This document shows, in pieces, positions 15,968-25,183 of a DNA stretch of 64,000 nt. The DNA comes from JAEVLT01 sp050496765. GTDB taxonomy: Bacteria; Bacillota; Bacilli; Bacillales; Cytobacillaceae. How positions within the stretch are numbered: the stretch's first letter is position 1; each line of letters opens with the position of its first letter. The translations under genes were made by a program, and so were the position numbers. Under the pieces are notes generated by a model. The model ran no database searches and was not told the origin of the DNA. It saw only the letters and a list, made by a program, of their open reading frames with translations. Location: contig NZ_JBNWEO010000007.1 of the NCBI RefSeq assembly GCF_050496765.1, positions 247,972 to 311,971 of the forward strand, in the 5' to 3' direction.

Positions 15968-17563
15968 ATGAATGTACCATTAGTCCTTACACACTTTTTA
16001 GACAGAGCCGTTTCGCTTTATGGGACAAAGGAAGCCATTTACTGTGATGATCGCGCGTTTACATACGAACAATTAAATGATCGTGTAAACCGCTTATCAC
16101 ACGGTTTGAAACGTCTTGGCATTCAAAAAGGCGACCGGGTTGCCTATCTCGCACCCAATACAGTTGAAATGCTTGAGGGCTTTTACGGCGTTTTTCAACT
16201 TGGCGGAATCATTGTTCCGTTAAATATTCGCTTAAAACCCGAAGATTATTTGTTTATTTTAAACCATAGCGAAGCAAGGGTTCTGTTTGTCGACCAAGAC
16301 CTGTATCACTTAATTGTGCCGATAAAAAATCAGTTGCAGACGGTCGAAAAAATTGTTGTTCATTATAAAGACTTGCTAACAGAAGAGACTGATTATGATG
16401 AATGGCTCTTACGGCACAGCAGCGAAGCTTTTAACCGGGAAGTTCTTGATGAAGATGATGTCTGTACACTTTTGTATACAAGCGGCACAACCGGGGATCC
16501 AAAGGGTGTGATGCTTACCCACCGAAACAATTACTTGCATGCCCTTTCATCGATGCATCATTTACGCATCACGGATGAAGATGTTCTGCTCCATGTTCTG
16601 CCGATGTTTCATGTCAATGGCTGGGGTTCGCCATTCTACTATACAGCAAACGGTACATCCCAAGTTTGCTTAAGAAAGGCTTCCCCGGAAACTATTTTTC
16701 AGGCTTTGGAGCGCCATAAAGTCAGTATCATGCATATGGCACCAACTGTCTTGAATTCACTCATGCAGTTTTACGAGAAGAATGCTCCTCAGATCGAACA
16801 AAATGTAAGGGTTGTCATTGCTGGTTCTGCCCCGCCGCCTGCTTTTGTCACAAGGGTTGAACAAGAGCTCGGCTGGGAGTTTATTCAAGTATATGGGATG
16901 ACAGAATCTTCCCCGCTAAGCACGATTTCAACGATTCGTTCGCATCTGAAAGATTTGCCGTTCGAGCAGCAATACCGGATCAAAGCAAAAGCCGGCTATT
17001 CGATGATCGGCTGTGAAGTCAAAGTAGTCAATGAGCATGGAGAGGAAGTTGCCCACGACGGCACAGAAATCGGCGAGGTTGTCACACGCAGCCACGGTGT
17101 GATGAAAGGCTATTGGAAAAATGAACAAGCGACGATGGAAGCCATTCGCAACGGCTACCTACATACAGGGGATATGGCGACCGTTGATGCGTTTGGACAT
17201 ATTGATATTGTTGACCGCAAGAAAGATATCATTATCAGCGGCGGCGAAAATATCTCATCCATTGAGGTCGAAGGTGTGTTATACGAACATCCTTCCGTAC
17301 TGGAAGCCGCAGTAATTGCCGTACCGCATGAAAAGTGGGGAGAAACCCCGCACGCCTATGTGGTTTTAAGGGATGGCCACAACGTGACTGAACAAGAACT
17401 CATCGCGTTTTCCAAGGAAAAATTGGCCCATTTTAAAGCCATCACAAGCGTGGCGTTTGTGAAAGAATTGCCGAAAACCGCTTCCGGAAAAATCCAAAAA
17501 GTTCATTTGCGGAATGAATACTGGGAAAACAACGGGCGTGAAGCTGGAAGATTTGTTAACTAA
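15968..17563 (+). CDS. AMP-forming acyl-CoA synthetase (long/medium-chain fatty acid-CoA ligase)
   Basis: Enzyme of 531 residues that activates a carboxylic acid to its CoA thioester through an acyl-adenylate. ANL motifs in order: A3 YTSGTTGDPKG (about 170-180), A5 QVYGMTESSP, A7 YLHTGDMA, A8 IVDRKKDIIISGGENIS, and the A10 Lys in LPKTASGKIQK. The sequence most resembles fatty acid-CoA ligases of the long/medium-chain class; chain length cannot be read from it. ATG 15968 follows GGGAGG. It is monocistronic and convergent with a PHP gene over a shared terminator. Confidence 0.9.
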   Translation: MNVPLVLTHFLDRAVSLYGTKEAIYCDDRAFTYEQLNDRVNRLSHGLKRLGIQKGDRVAYLAPNTVEMLEGFYGVFQLGGIIVPLNIRLKPEDYLFILNHSEARVLFVDQDLYHLIVPIKNQLQTVEKIVVHYKDLLTEETDYDEWLLRHSSEAFNREVLDEDDVCTLLYTSGTTGDPKGVMLTHRNNYLHALSSMHHLRITDEDVLLHVLPMFHVNGWGSPFYYTANGTSQVCLRKASPETIFQALERHKVSIMHMAPTVLNSLMQFYEKNAPQIEQNVRVVIAGSAPPPAFVTRVEQELGWEFIQVYGMTESSPLSTISTIRSHLKDLPFEQQYRIKAKAGYSMIGCEVKVVNEHGEEVAHDGTEIGEVVTRSHGVMKGYWKNEQATMEAIRNGYLHTGDMATVDAFGHIDIVDRKKDIIISGGENISSIEVEGVLYEHPSVLEAAVIAVPHEKWGETPHAYVVLRDGHNVTEQELIAFSKEKLAHFKAITSVAFVKELPKTASGKIQKVHLRNEYWENNGREAGRFVN

Positions 17564-17630
17564 ACCTCATTTTTTACTATTCTGCTCTCTACTAACTACA
17601 CTTTGCAAGCATATTTAATCACGTATCTGT

Positions 17631-17673
17631 AAAGGACAGTCACCCATTACTAGAATGGATGACTGTCCTTTAT
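17631..17673. terminator. Bidirectional terminator
   Basis: AAAGGACAGTCA and TGACTGTCCTTT form a long near-perfect stem, extended by CCATT/AATGG, between convergent genes. It overlaps the 3' end of the PHP gene. Confidence 0.85.
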
Positions 17674-18345
17674 TGGTTTCATAATCCGCTTCTTCTTTTG
17701 AAAGGTGGCAATCTCCGTTACTCCTTTTTCCAACAGGGTTCTTGTATTTACATCAATAAAAGCTCCGATATCATCCGGGAAATGGGAGTCAGACGAGGTA
17801 GTCAGCGGAACGCCAGCTTTAATTAGCACATCCAAAAAGGTAGGACTTGGACACATTTCCTGAACTGGATAGCGATAGTAAAGGCCTGCGTTAATTTCTG
17901 TCGCCGTGTCAGTTTCGACAAGGGCTTTAGCAATATTTTCGTAGTAAGGAAGCAACAGGCGCTCATCGGGACGATAATTAAAAACTTTTAAATTATCTAA
18001 ATGCGCAACAAACTGAAAGATGTTGCTGCGAATGGCCTTTTCCACCATCATGAAAAAATCTCTATATAAATTCTCCAGATTATAATTTTCGAAATGATCT
18101 TGTGTGTCTGGATTATCAAATCCCCATCCATAAATATAGTGAACAGAGCCAATCACATAATCCCATTCATATATTCCCACTAATTCCTTCAGCATCTGCT
18201 CACTACCTGGAAAATAGTCTGCTTCCATTCCTAATCGAAGGGTCACGCCTTCAGCAGACCAACGCGGCTTTGCTTCATTAATAGCTTTAACAAAATCATG
18301 CATCGATTCCGTCATGACTTGTTCGAGCCAGAGGCGTTGTTTTCT
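17650..18345 (-). pseudogene. PHP-domain phosphatase (histidinol-phosphatase-like), 5'-truncated
   Basis: The remaining frame encodes the middle and C-terminal parts of a HisK-type PHP phosphatase: RLGMEADYFPGS, WDYVIGSVHYI, FVAHLDNLKVF, ATEINAGLYYRYPVQEMCP and TTSSDSHFPDDIGAF, which carry the later metal-binding His/Asp/Glu residues. The N-terminal 50-60 residues, with the first metal site (HxH and the early TEH motif), are missing. The frame stays open upstream of the first ATG (18315) to about 18345 and reads RLWLEQV before running into the 52-bp tandem array, where it meets a stop. The array or its founding insertion therefore replaced the 5' end. The fragment probably lacks activity. Confidence 0.7.
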
Positions 18346-18351
18346 ACCAAT

Positions 18352-19490
18352 CGTTGAAAAATAAGAGAATCGGGCATTACGGGAGCTAGTAATGACCGGT
18401 TAGGCCTGAAAAATTGGAGATGCGGGCATTACGGGAGCTAGTAATGACCGGTTTACCCTGAAAAATTGGAGATGCGGGCATTACGGAAGCTAGTAATGAC
18501 CGGTTTACCCTGAAAAATACGAGAATCGGGCATTACGGAAGCTAGTAATGACCGCTTAGGCCTGAAAAATTGGAGATGCGGGCATTATGGGAGCTAGTAA
18601 TGACCGCTTTCGCCTGAAAAATTGGAGATGCGGGCATTACGGAAGCTAGTAATGACCGCTTCGGTCTGAAAAATTGGAGTAGCGGGCATTACAGGAGCTA
18701 GTAATGACCATTTCGCCCCGAAAATTAGGAGATGCGGGCATTACGGGAGCTAGTAATGACCGGTTTACCCTGAAAAATACGAGAATCGGGCATTAGGGAA
18801 GCTAGTAATGACCGGTTAGGCCTGAAAAATTGGAGATGCGGGCATTACGGGAGCTAGTAATGACCATTTTACCCTGAAAATTAGGAGAATTGGGCATTAT
18901 GGGAGCTAGTAATGACCATTTCGCCCCGAAAATTAGGAGAATTGGGCATTACGGGAGCTAGTAATGACCGCTTAGGCCTGAAAAATTGGAGATACGGGCA
19001 TTATGGGAGCTAGTAATGACCGCTTAGGCCTGAAAAATTGGAGATGCGGGCATTACGGGAGCTAGTAATGACCGCTTAGGCCTGAAAAATTGGAGATGCG
19101 GGCATTACGGAAGCTAGTAATGACCGCTTAGGCCTGAAAAATTGGAGATGCGGGCATTACGGAAGCTAGTAATGACCGGTTTACCCTGAAAAATACGAGA
19201 ATCGGGCATTAAGGAAGCTAGTAATGACCGGTTAGGCCTGAAAAATTGGAGATGCGGGCATTACGGAAGCTAGTAATGACCGCTTCGGTCTGAAAAATTG
19301 GAGATGCGGGCATTATGGGAGCTAGTAATGACCGCTTAGGCCTGAAAATTAGGAGATGCGGGCATTAAGGAAGCCAGTAGTGACCCTTTCACCCTGAAAA
19401 ATACGAGAATCGGGCATTCGGAAAGACAGTAATGACCATTTTACCCTGAAAAATACGAGAATCGGGCATTAAGGAAGCCAGTAGTGCGCA
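18352..19490. repeat. Tandem array A: about 22 copies of a 52-bp hairpin unit
   Basis: Each unit reads GGGCATTAC, an 8-nt loop (GGGAGCTA or GGAAGCTA), GTAATGACC, then a variable segment (GGTTTACCCTGAAAAATTGG or CGCTTAGGCC...) and GAGATGC. GGGCATTAC and GTAATGACC pair with one G-A mismatch, so each unit is a potential hairpin. Copies differ mainly in the linker; the hairpin arms are the most constant part. There is no coding potential. It lies between the truncated PHP gene and the chemoreceptor gene. Confidence 0.92.
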
Positions 19491-19625
19491 CGTCTTGTGC
19501 CTTTCTCCTGACTAGGGCATCCTCGAAAAAGCTGGAACTTTTCCTTCGTGCCATGATGAAGCTGCCGAAGAATTCCTTATCCTGCACGTCGTGCGTTCAG
19601 AATTTATAGATATAAATTAGCCAAA

Positions 19626-19662
19626 AAGACGCCGATCTCCATAAAAGAAGGTCGGCGCCCTT
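19626..19662. terminator. Terminator of the chemoreceptor gene
   Basis: GACGCCGATCT pairs with AGGTCGGCGCC (minor mismatches). T runs flank it on both strands, so it can act for the minus-strand chemoreceptor gene. Confidence 0.75.
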
Positions 19663-19663
19663 T

Positions 19664-21355
19664 TTATACTTTGAATCGGCTAATCAGCGTTTGCAGGTTT
19701 TCTGCCTGGTCGGCCAATGATTTAGATGATGAAGCAATTTCCTCCATGGTAGCTAATTGTTCCTCCGCCGCAGCGGAAATATTTTGCGTGCCGGAAGCTG
19801 CTTCCTCAGAAATTCCTCGTACATTTTCAATGGCTTGGACAATTTGTTCTGCCCCAGCTGCCATTTGTTGCACAGATGAAGTCACTTCTTCCATTTGTCC
19901 GGCAACATGGTTCATCGATTGATTGATTGTTCCAAACGATGTTCCGGCCTGGTTCACCACTTCAATCCCATCATTTACTTTTGCAAACGTAAAGTGCATT
20001 GATTCGACTGCTTTTTCAGTCTCCATTTGGATCGTTTTGATCATTTCTGCTATTTGCAGCGCAGATGAAGCAGACTGCTCTGCCAGCTTGCGCACCTCAT
20101 CGGCGACAACGGCAAATCCCCGGCCTTGATCACCAGCTCTTGCTGCTTCAATCGCAGCATTTAATGCCAACAAATTCGTTTGTGCGGCAATACCGGAGAT
20201 CACCTCGACAATTTGTCCAATTTCCTTTGAACCTTCGCCAAGACCTTGGATAACCCCACTTAATTTTTCGACATTGCTATGGATTTCGCTCATTTGCTTC
20301 ACGGCTTTTTCAACAGAGACAATTCCATTTGCCGCAATCGTATTTGTCTGAACCATTGAGTCGGTCATATTTTGCGCATTGTTTGCGACCAACTGAATTC
20401 CTTGAGCCATCCGGTTAATCAATTTCGAACTTTCTTCCATACTCGTAACTTGTTTTTCCGAGCCTACTGCTACTTCTTGAATCGATGAAGCGATTGATTC
20501 GGTAGCCTTTGAGGTTTGATCGGCGCTTGCCGTCAATTGTTCGGACGATGCTGCAACCTGGTCTGTCGTGATCGCTACATGCTGAATCAATGTACGAAGA
20601 TTTGCAAGCATTTTATTAAAATTCTCAGCTAATTCTCCCATTTCATCCTTGGACTTTACCGCGATTTTTTTCGTTAAATCGGCCTCTCCCTCTGCAATCT
20701 CTTTGAGCTGGGCATTCACCGCTTTTACTGGTCTGGTAATTGCTTTGCCAATGCTAAAAGCAATCGTTACTGCAATGGCTAAAGAAACAATGGAAACTGC
20801 TAAAATGATAATTTTTACCCACATAACCGTTTTTGACGTATTTTGAATTTCTTGGTCAAGCTTTTGTTGTTGGCGTTGGACGAATTCTTGCGATTTTTTA
20901 CTATATGCTTCCGTTTGCGGTGCCATTTTTGTGTTCATTTCATCTTGGTATCTTGGGTCGTTGATTTTTCTTAAGCGAAATACTTGCTGGCTTGCCTGAT
21001 CATATTTCTCTGCAATGCTCTGCAGTTCATTGAACATCGCTCGGTCTTCTGCCTGTTTAATCAGCGGTTCCAGCGATTTGCTGATTTCATCGTACTGCTG
21101 TTTCGCCTGATAATAACTTTGCATTTCCTTATCCGTCGCCATTACTAAAAATCCTCTTGATGCCGCCTGCTGCTTCTGCATGGCACTGACCATGTCTTTA
21201 ATAATCAGCATTTTTTGTACTCGGTCTTTTAACAACTGATTATATATGCCATCCACTGACGAAATTTGTACAAAACTTATCCCCGAAATAACGCCAAGCA
21301 GTAAAACAATGGACAAAAAACCGGCATATAATTTTTTTCCAATCGTCAACTTCAT
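19664..21355 (-). CDS. Methyl-accepting chemotaxis protein
   Basis: Chemoreceptor of 563 residues. An N-terminal membrane segment (about 10-30) and a second one (about 177-200) bracket a 140-residue helical sensor domain of the four-helix-bundle type (KDMVSAMQKQQAASRGFLV is typical). HAMP follows (ITRPVKAVNAQLKEIAEGE), then the signalling domain with the conserved hairpin tip GIAAQTNLLALNAAIEAARA and GRGFAVVADEVRKLAEQS. It would relay signals to CheA/CheW. The ligand is unknown. ATG 21355 follows GGAGGG. It appears monocistronic. Confidence 0.93.
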   Translation of the reverse strand: MKLTIGKKLYAGFLSIVLLLGVISGISFVQISSVDGIYNQLLKDRVQKMLIIKDMVSAMQKQQAASRGFLVMATDKEMQSYYQAKQQYDEISKSLEPLIKQAEDRAMFNELQSIAEKYDQASQQVFRLRKINDPRYQDEMNTKMAPQTEAYSKKSQEFVQRQQQKLDQEIQNTSKTVMWVKIIILAVSIVSLAIAVTIAFSIGKAITRPVKAVNAQLKEIAEGEADLTKKIAVKSKDEMGELAENFNKMLANLRTLIQHVAITTDQVAASSEQLTASADQTSKATESIASSIQEVAVGSEKQVTSMEESSKLINRMAQGIQLVANNAQNMTDSMVQTNTIAANGIVSVEKAVKQMSEIHSNVEKLSGVIQGLGEGSKEIGQIVEVISGIAAQTNLLALNAAIEAARAGDQGRGFAVVADEVRKLAEQSASSALQIAEMIKTIQMETEKAVESMHFTFAKVNDGIEVVNQAGTSFGTINQSMNHVAGQMEEVTSSVQQMAAGAEQIVQAIENVRGISEEAASGTQNISAAAEEQLATMEEIASSSKSLADQAENLQTLISRFKV

Positions 21356-21377
21356 ACTTTTCCCTCCATGACCTTTT

Positions 21378-21412
21378 AAATAAAAAAACTATCCCGCTAT
21401 TTGGGAATAGTT
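21378..21412 (-). terminator. Terminator-like hairpin in the chemoreceptor 5' region
   Basis: On the minus strand AACTATTCCC pairs with GGGATAGTT and is followed at once by a run of seven T residues, about 25 nt before the chemoreceptor ATG. It could end upstream transcription or act as an attenuator. The rest of the gap up to the IS630 element shows nothing clear. Confidence 0.5.
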
Positions 21413-21798
21413 ATTTGTAAGTATGTACTATTCGACAAACTGGCTGTTCTAGGCTGTTTGTTTTTATTTTGCACTAAATTTGTCCATTTCATAGAGCAAA
21501 TGATAGGTACCGCTTTCACCTTAGATGATATGCCCCTGCAAAATAAGTGTAAAGGATCACTTAATGAAAATAAAGGAAAAATTTTATGAATTTCGTTCTT
21601 TCAAACTAGGATTTTTTTGCTATATATATGGAACTAAACAATTTGGTTCTGTAACGATTTCCTAGATTAATGACAATATTCTACAAAATTTAAGCACAAT
21701 ATACCTGCAATCATCGGAGTTTGTCGAATATCGTTTTAGGCTATTTATTGCTCAATCCGATCCTGGCAATCTGGCTAAAGGTGTAATTGAGTCAATAG

Positions 21799-22350
21799 TT
21801 AAAGCTTAAGACATAGACGATTAACGATTTTCATAGGGTCTTTATTGATTTGTGTAATGAATGTCTGGACAGCCACTCTAATTTCTTCTACCGTTTTATA
21901 AAAAACATTATAAATAATTGATTTTTTTAACCATCCCCACAGTCCTTCAATTAGGTTTAACTCTGGGCTGTATGGTGGGAGAAAAACAAGTTGCAGATGA
22001 TCTTTATGGGCTTCGAGAAAAGGTTGAATCAGTTTCGAGTGGTGGATTCTAGCATTATCCAGTATCATTACAATCTTCTCACCCTTGTATCTGACTACAA
22101 CTTTTTCAAGAAAAGATAGGAAAACTTGAGCATCATAGTGTTCTTCTTCTGTGACAAACACTTCGCCTGTTTCGTAATCGAGGGTACCAATTAATTTAAC
22201 CCCGTGATGTTTTCCATAAGTAGGTATCACTTTTTGTTGCCCTTTAGGAAACCATGTATTGGCTAAAGCTTGGTAGTCCCTGATCATGGATTCATCTTGA
22301 AACAGAATTCGATCAATTTCGTCATTCATCATTTTTTTTAATCGTTTCAA
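21799..22350 (-). CDS. IS630 transposase, DDE-domain part (orfB)
   Basis: The catalytic half of the transposase, 183 residues. The DDE triad is visible as ILFQDESMI, IVMILDNARIHHSK and LPPYSPELNLIEGLWGWLKK (Asp, Asp, Glu). It overlaps the upstream HTH frame by 29 nt at a run of eight A residues, the usual place for programmed frameshifting that makes the full-length enzyme. The apparent internal ATG start is probably not used independently. Confidence 0.88.
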   Translation of the reverse strand: MKRLKKMMNDEIDRILFQDESMIRDYQALANTWFPKGQQKVIPTYGKHHGVKLIGTLDYETGEVFVTEEEHYDAQVFLSFLEKVVVRYKGEKIVMILDNARIHHSKLIQPFLEAHKDHLQLVFLPPYSPELNLIEGLWGWLKKSIIYNVFYKTVEEIRVAVQTFITQINKDPMKIVNRLCLKL

Positions 22351-22849
22351 ATTCTTGTTTGAACGCTTCCTGTTTCTCGGGGTCAGCCTTTGCTAGGGTA
22401 TACGTTGGTTTTGTGTAACTAAATCCCAAACGAGTCAACAATCTCCTTACACCCCGGTCCGTATAAACAATGTCAAATGTTTGCTTAATCCAATCGCGAA
22501 CAAGAAATGAAGTCCAATTCATTTCTGCGGGAAATCCAACAGCAGCTGGCTTTTTTTCAACAATTAACTGATAGAGTTCCTTTTCTTGTTCCTCTGTTAG
22601 TTGACAAGGGCGTCCGGGAGATTGTCCGGGAACTAATCCCTCCAAACCGTTAGTTTTATAGGCTCGAACATAGTTATATATAGTTTGCTCCGTACATTCT
22701 AAAAGGTCAGCGATTTCTACATAAGTCCGTCCTTTTAAATGCATGAGGATAGCCTGATAACGTTTAAACATCCGTAGATCCCTTAAACCATGCATACAAG
22801 CTTTAACTTCCTGAATTGAATCCATGTTTTCATTTTGAAGGATTTTCAT
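22322..22849 (-). CDS. IS630 transposase, HTH part (orfA)
   Basis: The DNA-binding half, 175 residues. Helix-turn-helix signatures are YVEIADLLECTEQTIYNYVR and a second winged-helix region (FDIVYTDRGVRRLLTRLGFS). It ends just after the A8 slippery run (about 22331-22338) where ribosomes can shift into the DDE frame. ATG 22849 lies about 80 nt inside the right end of the element. Confidence 0.88.
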   Translation of the reverse strand: MKILQNENMDSIQEVKACMHGLRDLRMFKRYQAILMHLKGRTYVEIADLLECTEQTIYNYVRAYKTNGLEGLVPGQSPGRPCQLTEEQEKELYQLIVEKKPAAVGFPAEMNWTSFLVRDWIKQTFDIVYTDRGVRRLLTRLGFSYTKPTYTLAKADPEKQEAFKQEFETIKKNDE

Positions 22850-23027
22850 TATGTGTCCGCCTTCCTAAAGGTTTTATTTACCTATAAGAATTGGACAAAT
22901 TTTCTTAAAATCCTTTAATTCCATTTATATAGAAATGAAGAAAATGATTTTTTCATAAAAAAAGGAAAGGATTCCGAAAAGTACTCTCATTGAAAAGTCT
23001 GATTTCCTATTTTGGAAAAACGGAGAT

Positions 23028-23132
23028 ACGGATATATTTCGCGGATATATGGACTTATTCCATGGATAAAGGGGGAAAGTTCACGGATAAATTGATAATT
23101 TCAACGGATAAAATTCAAAATCGCACGGATAA
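23028..23132. repeat. CGGATAA words phased at 21 bp
   Basis: CGGATA or TGGATA starts at 23042, 23063, 23084, 23105 and 23126, exactly 21 bp apart, with one more at about 23029. They lie between IS630 copy 1 and the amtB terminator. Confidence 0.7.
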
Positions 23133-23173
23133 GAACATTCATCTCCATTGAGATTTCCTAAGATCTGGAATAC

Positions 23174-23213
23174 AAAAAACAGAGCACAAGTATACTCCAA
23201 TGCTCTGTTTTTA
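23174..23213 (-). terminator. Terminator of amtB
   Basis: ACAGAGCA and TGCTCTGT form an 8-bp stem with a 14-nt loop. On the minus strand a T run follows directly. Confidence 0.7.
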
Positions 23214-23217
23214 TGAG

Positions 23218-24495
23218 TTATTCTTCTTGTAAGTTTTTCTCGCGAATCGGTTCTTCTACTTTTAAAAATTCGGGCATGCTGTGGGTTGCCATAATGCCGT
23301 GATAACTGACGTCGAGGCCGAGTTCCTCTTCCTCATTCGTCGCGCGGATCGGCACCCATTGCTTTATGAGTTTCAGTCCGAACCATGTAAACACAAAGCC
23401 CCAGGCACAAAGGACAACCAGGCCAAGAAGCTGCACACCTAACAAATGCCAGCCGCCGCCTGTCAGCAAGCCGTCTTTTGTCGCAAACAGACCGACTGCG
23501 ATTGTTCCCCATGCCCCTGAGACAGCATGGACGGGAAACGCACCAACCGGGTCATCAATTTTTCGCGCTTCCAACCAGTCCGTTGCCGCCATCATCAACA
23601 TCCCTGAAACAATACCGATCACAATGGAAGATAAGTCGCTGACAAAAGCGTTGCCTGCCGTAATTCCGACAAGTCCTGCAAGGGAACCGTTAATGACAGA
23701 TGGCGCATCCGAACGACCGTAACGGAACAGGGTGTAAATCAGTGTGACCGCTCCTCCTGCTGCAGCCGACAACATCGTCACAATCGCAATATGACCAATC
23801 CGCACATCCGTTGCTTGCAGAGTGCTTCCAGCGTTAAAACCAAACCAGCCAAACCAGAGTAAAAAGGCGCCAACCGATGCTAAAGGAAGGTTGCTGGGCA
23901 GGGCGATTGAACTCGTTCCATCCGGATTGAATTTCCCTTTTCTTGGTCCAATTAAGATTGCGGCCGCCAGCGCAGAAAAACCACCTAAAGCATGAATCAC
24001 AGCCGAACCGGCGAAATCCTGAAAGCCCAATTTGCTCAACCAACCGCCGCCCCATACCCAATGACCGGCAATTGGATAAATGATAGCTGTCATCAGGACG
24101 ACATAAAGGATATATGCCCGGAAATTAATTCTTTCTGCTACCGCACCAGAAACAATCGAAATAACGGCAATGACAAACGCCGCCTGGAATAACCAGAATG
24201 TGTCAAGTGAAACCGGCAAATCCAAATGGGAGAAATCCCCCTTTAATAAAAAGCCGTTTTTACCGATAAAAGATAGAAAGTCGGCCCCATACATGAGTGC
24301 AAACCCGAGAACATAATAGCTTAAGGTGCCAATCGTAATATCAGCGAATACTTTCATGATGATATTCACACTATTTTTCGAACGGACAAAGCCTGCCTCT
24401 AATAAAGCAAAACCGCCCTCCATTAATAAAATCATTGCCGCCGTCAGCACAACCCAAATGGTATTTAGGCCTGATTGCAGTGCTTGAATGGTCAT
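23218..24495 (-). CDS. amtB: Ammonium transporter AmtB
   Basis: Eleven-helix ammonium channel of 425 residues in the cytoplasmic membrane. Family landmarks are seen: LLMEGGFALLEAGFVRSKNSVNI near the N-terminus (in two parts), IAGHWVWGGGWL, DFAGSAVIHALGGFSAL with the first pore His, LWFGWFGFNAGS, and PVHAVSGAWGTIAVGLF with the second pore His. ATG 24495 has GGGGGA upstream and overlaps the end of a small upstream gene by 4 nt. No glnK (PII) gene accompanies it, unlike most bacteria. The operon start carries a TnrA/GlnR box, so expression should rise under nitrogen limitation. Confidence 0.93.
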   Translation of the reverse strand: MTIQALQSGLNTIWVVLTAAMILLMEGGFALLEAGFVRSKNSVNIIMKVFADITIGTLSYYVLGFALMYGADFLSFIGKNGFLLKGDFSHLDLPVSLDTFWLFQAAFVIAVISIVSGAVAERINFRAYILYVVLMTAIIYPIAGHWVWGGGWLSKLGFQDFAGSAVIHALGGFSALAAAILIGPRKGKFNPDGTSSIALPSNLPLASVGAFLLWFGWFGFNAGSTLQATDVRIGHIAIVTMLSAAAGGAVTLIYTLFRYGRSDAPSVINGSLAGLVGITAGNAFVSDLSSIVIGIVSGMLMMAATDWLEARKIDDPVGAFPVHAVSGAWGTIAVGLFATKDGLLTGGGWHLLGVQLLGLVVLCAWGFVFTWFGLKLIKQWVPIRATNEEEELGLDVSYHGIMATHSMPEFLKVEEPIREKNLQEE

Positions 24496-24905
24496 TCTGT
24501 CATTCCCCCTTGATCCACCCATCGTCTAAGCTCATCGATTATATCATTTGCCAAAACGATTCGTTCCATTTCCGGTTCTTCTTGAATCTTTTCGATCAAT
24601 CCATTGATTTCAGCAAGTTTCCGATTGATTTGTTCAATTTGCTGAAATCGATCTTTGACATTGACGAGATATTCGACAGCTTGGTGGTGAACCGGCGGCC
24701 GACCAGCAAAAAATTTCCGCACCGGAGAAAGTGACTGGTACCAAACTTCATGCGATCTTCTTTTTTGCTCAAACTGCTTAATTTTTTCTTTAATGATGTC
24801 AATCTCATTTTGTTTCATGCCTTTGATTGCTTCTAACGCCTCAATTAATTGCTTGGAAGAGAACCAAAAAACAGGATTTTGATAATAATCATTTACCGCA
24901 ATCAT
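24492..24905 (-). CDS. Coiled-coil protein of unknown function in the amtB operon
   Basis: Soluble, charged 137-residue protein with helical heptad-like stretches (IIKEKIKQFEQKRRSHEVW near 37-55; QIEQINRKLAEINGLIEKIQ near 90-110). It has no family that I recognise. Its stop overlaps the amtB start (ATGA-type junction), so it is translationally coupled to the transporter and sits where nitrogen-control genes are expected. It could regulate AmtB as PII proteins do elsewhere, but it shows no PII features. ATG 24905 has a GGGGA site. Confidence 0.65.
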   Translation of the reverse strand: MIAVNDYYQNPVFWFSSKQLIEALEAIKGMKQNEIDIIKEKIKQFEQKRRSHEVWYQSLSPVRKFFAGRPPVHHQAVEYLVNVKDRFQQIEQINRKLAEINGLIEKIQEEPEMERIVLANDIIDELRRWVDQGGMTE

Positions 24906-24941
24906 GTTACATCCCCTAACATAGTAAACTTTTATTTGTTT

Positions 24942-25001
24942 ATTTTAAGACGACTACTAGTTAACTTTAGAACAGAAAGTATTATGTTAGATTTCCTTAC
25001 A
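24942..25001 (-). promoter_or_regulatory. TnrA/GlnR box and -10 of the amtB operon
   Basis: TGTAA-GGAAATC-TAACA (complement of 24985-25001) exactly fits the TGTNA-N7-TNACA consensus of TnrA and GlnR. A TAAAAT box lies at 24943-24948, placing the box roughly where TnrA-activated promoters carry it. Confidence 0.65.
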
Positions 25002-25143
25002 TATATACGTTACATTTTCTGATTATAAATTGGTTTGCCATTAAAGTCAATCATTATTGCCGTTTGTATGAAATACCATTGTTTTCCTTTAACCTAATAC
25101 AGGACTCCATTACGCTCTTTCCGTTTTTTTATCCATTCCATAC

Positions 25144-25176
25144 AAAAAGCTCATCCCAGTCCGGATGAGCTTTTTT
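25144..25176 (-). terminator. Terminator of uppP
   Basis: AAGCTCATCC and GGATGAGCTT pair across a short loop (CAGTC) and T runs follow. It lies just past the uppP stop codon. Confidence 0.8.
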
Positions 25177-25183
25177 GATTCCA

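Larger units (their letters stand above)
21621..22931 (-). mobile_element. IS630-family insertion sequence, copy 1
   Basis: A 1.3-kb element with two overlapping minus-strand frames. The ends TATATATGGAACTAAAC and (complement) TATAAATGGAATTAAAG match at 14 of 17 positions. Both ends are flanked as C-TA and TA-G, consistent with the TA duplication and CTAG preference known for IS630. Copy 2 at 52161-53471 appears identical base for base, implying a recent move. Confidence 0.92.

Noticed and set aside
18352..19490. CRISPR-like interpretation of array A
   Set aside because: The units are directly tandem and similar over their whole 52 bp; there are no unique spacers.
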